Below, in pieces: positions 58,301-64,000 of a stretch of 64,000 bases of DNA. The notes beneath the pieces were generated by a model. The model saw nothing but the letters and a program-made list of their open reading frames with translations, did no database searches and was not told the origin of the DNA. The DNA comes from Anagrus nilaparvatae (Eukaryota; Arthropoda; Insecta; Hymenoptera; Mymaridae). The DNA is taken from positions 37,760,501 through 37,824,500 of the forward strand of contig JAKSXM010000007.1 in the NCBI GenBank assembly GCA_022575985.1, given 5' to 3'. A program made the translations under genes and the position numbers. The stretch's first letter is position 1, and every line of letters begins with the position of its first letter.

Positions 58301-60732
58301 GGCCAGCTTCTAAAAAATTTTTTTTAATTTTTGATTTTTTTTTATTCTTTTATTTTATTAAATAACTATTCAAGAATATGTAAAAAAAATTTTGAAATAA
58401 AATTCCAACGCGTTTAGGAGATATTAATGTTTTTGTAAAGGTAGTCATAAACTTAAATATAATCGCCTCTCTCCGCGCGCTTGGTTTATTTTTATAGTTA
58501 TAGTTATAGCTATTATAAATTATTATAAATATTGTTATTATTTAAATTCTTTTTGAAAAAATAAGTTTATCTATTTATTATTATTATTATTTGTTTTGGA
58601 AAGATTTTATTATATTCATGTAGAGCAGTCTAGTTTTGTATTGTGATTAGTACATCAGTTCTGTTTATGTTCTTATATGGGAAAAACAATTTATGTAACT
58701 AATAATCATAAAGGTACAAAGGAAACTCCAAATTTCAAAAAATGCAGGTGAAGAAAAAGAAAATTTCAGGGTAATCAAAATACTACTGAGAACTCTACTG
58801 CATATACAAGCACTTCCGCAAAAAAATTAAGAAACTCGAAATCTTTAGGAGCTACTTACTTTCCAACAATTGATTACCTTTTTTTATGTTTCACTCAGTT
58901 TTTTTTATCTTTGTCAAATTTTGTGAAGTATAATGCTTGCGATGGCCAAATAATATTTGCTAAAACTTATGTCAAAGGACTTGGATTTAGAATTGAGCTA
59001 AGATGCAAATGTAGTCAAAACAGAGTGATCGATTCATGCAATCGTATAGGCAGCGATTACGAAATCAATCGCAAATTTGTGTTTGTAATGAGACTTGTAG
59101 GTGTTGGTATATATGGAGTTAAATTGTTTTGTTCCATGATGGACTTTAGTCATAGCTTTTCAAATAACAAGTATTATCAGTATCTTAAAAATATAAAAAT
59201 AGCAACATAAAGTGTGTATGATCTTGTATTAGAAAGGCAGGTTTAGCTGAAAAAGAAATTTTGAAAAGTAAAGGTCTACCTTAAGATAAAGTTGCAGTTT
59301 CTGGCGACGGAACTTGGGCAAAACGAGCTTTTACCTCACTTATCGGAGTTACCACGTTAATAGGAAAGTTCTCGGGCAAAGTTCTCGATTTATTTGAGTC
59401 GTGTAAGTTCTGCACAGCCTGCAATGTTAATAAAAAAACTCATACCCCCACTGATTTCCAAATCTGGTTTGAAAGTGAACATTCTGAAGTATGCCCTATC
59501 AACTATGAAGGCAGCGTAGGGGGCATGGAAGTACAAGGAGTCCTGGAAATTTTCAAAAGGTCTGAAGAGAAACATCAATGTAAATATACTGAGTATATTG
59601 GTGATGGAGATTGCAAGACCTTTAAAAATTTGTTAGATAGTAATCCCTATGCTGATGTTGTTGTAAATAATTAGAATGCGTTTTGCATGTTGGTAAACGC
59701 ATGTTTAAACATTTAAAAGATGCTAAAAAATCTTTAACAGAACGTAAGAAAATTACAAATAATCAAAAAAAAGAAAAAGAAGTAAAAGCTAAAGTTGAAC
59801 CTAAAAAAAAAGGTAGAACTAAAAAAATAGAAATGGACACAAAAGTTGGGGATACAGGAAAAAAGGCTACTAAGAATAAAAAATGTGGACCCATAGTAAA
59901 AACGCAAGATCTCACTGGAAAAGTAACGAAAAAAATCTCATTTTTTTATGGACTGGCCATCCAGAAAAATCTTGATAGTATCCAAGATATGAAGAAAGCT
60001 ATATGGGCTGTATGCTACCATCAAATATCAACTGATGAAGTTCCACGTCATGAAAACTGTAGTGTTAAGTGGTGCGAATGTTTAAAGGCTCAGCAAGCAA
60101 AAACTAGTTTTACGCATAAACCAGCTCTGAATCATGAAGTTAGAGAAGTTTTAGAGTCAATCTTTCATGCTTTATCTGATGACAAATTATTCACTCGATG
60201 TTTAGGAAAAAACAATAACGAGTGCTTTAGTAGCGTCATTTGGACTATGGTACCAAAACACCATTATTCATTAGCTCAAATTGTGGAAATAGCAGCCTGG
60301 ATTTCTGCCTGCTTATTTAATGAAGGTGCTTCATCATTAATTACAATTTTGGACACAATGGGGGTTCAACCTGGTGAACACGCATACAATTATACACTTA
60401 AACGTGATGAAGAACGAATTCGTAAGGCCAAAAATAATGATAAACAGGCTACTAAGAAAGCAAGAGTGGCCAAAAAACAGCTTTAGCTGAGCAAGAAGAA
60501 ATATATAAAGATTTATATGGACTCTTGTATGCCCCAGGAATAGATGATATATCATAAATGAGTATATTTTGCCTAAAATATTCATTTATCAAACATCAGA
60601 ACTAAAAAAAAACTTTGAACGCGTTTTTCTCGAAATGCCTTTTTGTAAATCAACTTGCACTCTCTTTCAAAAAGTATAAAAATACAGGCATTTTAAACTG
60701 CCACACTTTTTTTCAAAAATGAGAAGCTGGCC
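58301..60732 (+). mobile_element. Mutator-like DNA transposon, degenerate copy
   Basis: The ends are GGCCAGCTTCT (58301) and AGAAGCTGGCC (ending 60732), each bordered by TTAA, giving a 15-bp inverted pair TTAAGGCCAGCTTCT. Beyond that the ends have diverged. The coding remnant of a Mutator-like transposase fills most of the interior. Flanking 9-mers do not match, so no target duplication is seen. Confidence 0.72.
58690..60486 (+). pseudogene. Mutator-like transposase (MULE family as found in insects), inactive
   Basis: Segments in order are KSLGATYFPT, then IELRCKCSQNRVIDSCNRI with EINRKFVFVMRLVGVG and LFCSMMDFS, then GDGTWAKRAFTSLIGV with CKFCTAC, then GSVGGMEVQGVLEIFKRSEE, YIGDGDCKTFKNLL, and, after a frameshift, CVLHVGKRMFKHLK. 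A basic linker and HYSLAQIVEIAAWISACLFN with LDTMGVQPGEH close the protein. GDGTW and GDGDC carry the first two acidic residues expected of the DDE-type active site in this family. A TAA near 59280 and a TAG with frameshift near 59673 break the frame. The last part, from about 59683, is a long open frame of 267 codons. Confidence 0.85.
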
Positions 60733-61592
60733 TTAAAAAAAGATCACGGTGGTTTTGAACGCTTAATAACCTGAAAACTCTGGCACTTCAAATTTTTTTC
60801 TTGGAATAGTCTTTGCTATGATCCAAGGAGCTCATGAAATGGTTTATAAAATTTTACACGTTCCTATATACTTTTTTTTTGAGAGCTTAAAAAAGGCCCA
60901 AAATGACCAATTTTTAATTTTATTTACATTGCTGATAATTACTGATTCACATTGGTGATAAAAAACGGAAATAGAAAGGTGCTACTTGTGCAACAAAAAA
61001 AAAGACGGACGAATTGGAAGTATTTTAGTTTACTTCCAAGGTTGCAGCAATTTGCAAAATTACAAAAAAACCAAAAAACACTATTTTACTTATCATGGAT
61101 CCTTACATTATGAAAGAATAAATATTTTGTCCTACACATTTTTATCTAAATTTTTATTTTTAGAAAAAAACTTATAATATAAAGATTTAATTTTATGTAG
61201 AAATAATAAAATATATTTATAAATATTTTAAAAAAATATGTAAACTCATTGTATTGACAAATCATAAATATCAAATTTTTTTAGCGATTCGTGTTTTTAT
61301 TCAACATTTAAAAATGAATGTTAACGGTATTAAATATTTTCAAATTTTACCGCGAATACTTATTAAACTTATTCGTAAGATGTCGCTTTTTGTTGACATG
61401 GTCAAAATTATCGTTGAGTCGTGTGCTAAACTCCTTAATCATAACCTCAGTTTTTGTTTAAACATTCATATGTTAGTTGTTACATAAATACTATATATCT
61501 AATTTAGATCAAATAACATTTTAGTTACTTAAATTTTAGAATTATTCTTTTAAATAAATAAGTTTACAATAATAATGGAGTTGCATTAAAAC
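60733..61592. other. AT-rich stretch, nothing recognised
   Basis: Short open frames (for example 60986-61177 and 61254-61487) show no family features. Left unannotated. Confidence 0.45.
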
Positions 61593-61829
61593 ATGTTTCT
61601 ATTGGGAACATTAACGCCAAAAATTATTGGTTATAAGCTGCCAACGAATCTGCAAATATTAAAAAGATTGTACTATATCACTAAAAATATTAAAAATACA
61701 GACATTCATGAAGCAGGCACAATAACAGTAAGAAAAGTTGAAAATTTTTGGAAATCTGCTGGTATTTTAATACAACGTACTGATACATGCGTTAGTAAGA
61801 TGAAAAATTTATATAAAGAATATGAGTAA
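61593..61829 (+). pseudogene. N-terminal fragment of an uncharacterised transposon-associated insect protein
   Basis: An open frame of 78 codons reads KIIGYKLPTNLQILKRLYYI, then TVRKVENFWKSAGI, RTDTCVSK and LYKEYE. I recognise the pattern (L-P-T-N-L-Q-x-L, F-W-x-x-A-x-I-P-x-x-R) from repetitive insect proteins of unknown role that occur next to transposons. No downstream part of that protein follows in frame. Its function is unknown, and it may belong to the same element as the minus-strand fragment at 62575-63975. Confidence 0.4.
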
Positions 61830-61956
61830 TTCTTAGTGAAAATTTACAAATGGAAAGGTAAAAGTCGATGAAAAATAAGTAAGATGAAAAATTTATATAA
61901 AGAATATGAGTAATTCTTAGTGAAAATTTACTAATGGAAAGGTAAAAGTCAGGGAT
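61796..61956. repeat. 84-bp tandem duplication
   Basis: TAAGATGAAAAATTTATATA starts at 61796 and again at 61880. The two copies are nearly identical, differing by one base in TTTAC(A/T)AATGG. It duplicates the end of the preceding ORF and its stop. Confidence 0.9.
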
Positions 61957-62574
61957 TTAAAAAAAACCAATTGGGTTGGATTTGGTATATGTTAATATGA
62001 TACCATACCAAATTTTAAGGTTGTAGGTTAAAGGGTACAAATGGCGGGTATTTTTCGATTTAATTTTTTCTACGCTCTGAATGAAGCTAAAAAATGGTTT
62101 TCTTGATTAAGTCTTATGAAAAATTTCCCGCTAAATCCGAATCTGCCATCAGTTTTTCAAAAAAACCTCAAGGAAAACCGGAAAATTGGAAAAACCAAGA
62201 AAACTCATTTTTTTTTCAAATGCAGATTTTTTATAGAGTCGTAACTTTTTTTTTCTAAGTCGGTCTTAAAATTTTTGTTATTATATGTACTTTTTACTAA
62301 AGAAAAAATTTTACCGAGTATTTGCCTTTTAAGAACTTAAAAATCCAAAAAATTTTCAATTTTTACGTAATTTTTCTTTTTCATCTTTCGGGTTTTCCTG
62401 TAACTTAATGGAAATTTTGACCAAGTCCTTTTCGGAAAAATTTTGGATGTTTCCGTAACACTGTAAAAAGAAATGAAATAGCAAAATATGTTTAAAATTT
62501 AAAATCACATTTAAAATTTTTTCAATGAATGCTCTAATGGTTGGGGTATCATGATTTAGGTCTACAGATAATAA
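61957..62574. other. Unassigned stretch
   Basis: A/T-rich with many TTTTT runs and no recognised gene or repeat. Confidence 0.4.
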
Positions 62575-63975
62575 TCATAAATTAATATTTTTAATTTCAT
62601 TTTCAATTTTTATATGAATTTCTACTGGATATACCGTCACTGATTTTTGAAACCAAAATCTTTGCTGTATATCATCTTGCACAATAAATTTGTAGTTCTC
62701 ACTGAAATCAAACTGCACAACAATCTTATTATTAGCAAGATTTTTTATTTTCGATTTTAAATATTTATATTGCTCCTTTGATACATATAAATGTGGTAGA
62801 AGCTTAATCAATTAATCTTGAAATAGCAAAATTAATTCATTTTTGAACATTTTGGTAACTATTAGGTCTGATCTGTCAGTAGAAGCCCACTGATTTATTT
62901 CGAATTTTTCTTCTTCTTCTTCGTCAATATCTTCATCGTCATAACTAGCTTCTTCGTTATCTTCTTCTTCAGTACCTTCATTATCAGTTGGAAATAATTC
63001 ATTCTTTATCACTTGCATAATTGAGTCTTTATTTGAACACTTTTTGCAAATCCCAAACATGCACTCTCGACTTTCAATATCACATACTATTTTAGAAATT
63101 ATTTCTTTCCAAGCTATCGAAGTTTTGATAGCGCTTACTGCAAGCTTAAAATTTTGACAAATAGCACAGACGCAAATTGTATGTGTGCCACTAATTTATA
63201 CAACTCATATAATTATCTCAAACCGCAAAGAATTAATCTGCATTGTTCATAAACATTTTTTCTTATTCTGGTACACTGTTTTTTAACAGGCATTACTCTA
63301 GAATTTATATCCTCACAATAGAAATTTCTTACACGTATTACGATTTCTTCTGGAATATGATTCCCGATCTTTGGCAGTGGTTTTCTTTAGATACCCTTCT
63401 GTTCTCGAACTAAAATAGCTTTTTTGGCTAAATCTTGTGTAATCTTAAACTCCTCACTCATTTTGTAAGCAATCCACTTCTTAGGTGCTAAAGTCTAATA
63501 TTGATTTTGTTTTCAGGAATTTTTTATAATCTCTTTTAAATCGTCAATAAAATGATCAAAATATTCTGCTTTTATAATGTCGTCACTTTGAAGACTGCAA
63601 TCTATCGGAATATTCAATACAGTTTTGATTTTTTGTTCTAATATTTCTAAAAAAGACTTTAATATATTTATGGCATAGAAGATCTTTGAAAAAATTTTAA
63701 CTTTTTTTTTTGTATAGGAGTTAAATGTATTGTTTCAAGGTACGTGTTAAAATTATCTAATAGAATTTCAGGAAGAGTAAAAACTGTAGGATCTTTATCA
63801 GATTTTTTAGATGATGCTGTAGCTTCTTCACTGCCACTTTCAAAAATTTTAGTGGATTCTCTATTTTAAGAAAGTTGCTTTCTTAAATTTGATAAACAAT
63901 TTTTACAATATTTTTGCCCAGGTATAAAAACATGTTTTGTTTTATCTGAACCTATTATTTTAAGCTCTGAAAAAT
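62575..63975 (-). pseudogene. Uncharacterised transposon-associated protein, broken
   Basis: On the minus strand, blocks in order are HVFIPGQKYCKNCLSNLRKQ (near 63930-63870), several broken frames, then ISGTHTICVCAICQNFKLAV (63190-63130), ESRECMFGICKKC, an acidic run (about 62990-62900), INQWASTDRSDL, and after a stop HLYVSKEQYKYLKS with VVQFDFSENYKFIVQDDIQQ. The S-G-T-H-x-x-C-V-C, C-M-x-x-x-C-x-x-C, Q-W-x-S-T-D-R and D-F-x-E-N-Y series is a pattern I know from multicopy uncharacterised proteins in insects and cnidarians, probably transposon-borne. Stops and frameshifts show it is not intact. I cannot assign a biochemical role. Confidence 0.6.
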
Positions 63976-64000
63976 CTTGATATAATATTTATATTTTTAG

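Noticed and set aside
58911..60486. Exon 6 or later of Nup358
   Set aside because: The translated motifs are those of a Mutator-like transposase, not of the nucleoporin, and no continuation of exon 5 was found.

Overview
The window looks like an arthropod, most likely insect, nuclear genome. It is very AT-rich, has spliced genes with GT-AG introns, and is crowded with eukaryotic transposable elements: a Penelope-like element with a GIY-YIG domain, an R1-like endonuclease, a second LINE, a gypsy integrase remnant, a Mutator-like transposase and tRNA-derived SINEs. The exact taxon cannot be read from the sequence. A parasitoid wasp is a guess based only on base composition and repeat style.

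The only host gene I can support is the 5' part of the nucleoporin Nup358/RanBP2 gene on the + strand. Five exons (12525-12596, 13264-13483, 46177-46353, 53478-53787, 53858-54165) join in phase into the first 362 residues, which carry the TPR and helical N-terminal region. Intron 2 is 32.7 kb and intron 3 is 7.1 kb. The gene must continue beyond the window, because exon 5 ends in an open donor and I see no exon 6.

Layout. 1-12.5 kb, upstream of the gene: 128-bp satellite arrays whose best-kept segment is a YY1/Pho-like box, a Penelope remnant, a 2.6-kb palindrome, an R1-like endonuclease fragment, and a 0.9-kb inverted-terminal-repeat element carrying a tRNA-like sequence. 13.5-46.2 kb, intron 2: a hAT-like 2.1-kb element, an 8.9-kb near-perfect palindrome, a 5.7-kb palindrome, a 720-bp solo LTR, a single-arm copy of another palindrome family, several minisatellites, a 1.6-kb palindrome, a gypsy pol remnant and smaller foldback elements. 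46.4-53.5 kb, intron 3: copies of the same families in opposite orientation, including a 2.6-kb palindrome whose insertion site can be compared with a related unfilled copy. 54.2-64 kb: a LINE broken by two nested insertions (a SINE with a 13-bp target duplication and a GAGAC-rich element), a 205-bp direct repeat, a degenerate Mutator-like transposon, and two pieces of uncharacterised transposon-associated proteins.

The most unusual theme is the concentration of giant ORF-free inverted repeats (1.6 to 8.9 kb, loops from 37 bp to a few hundred bases) inside one transcribed gene. They would form very long double-stranded hairpins in the pre-mRNA. Several families lie inverted on the two sides of exon 3, a 177-bp exon that can be skipped without changing the frame.
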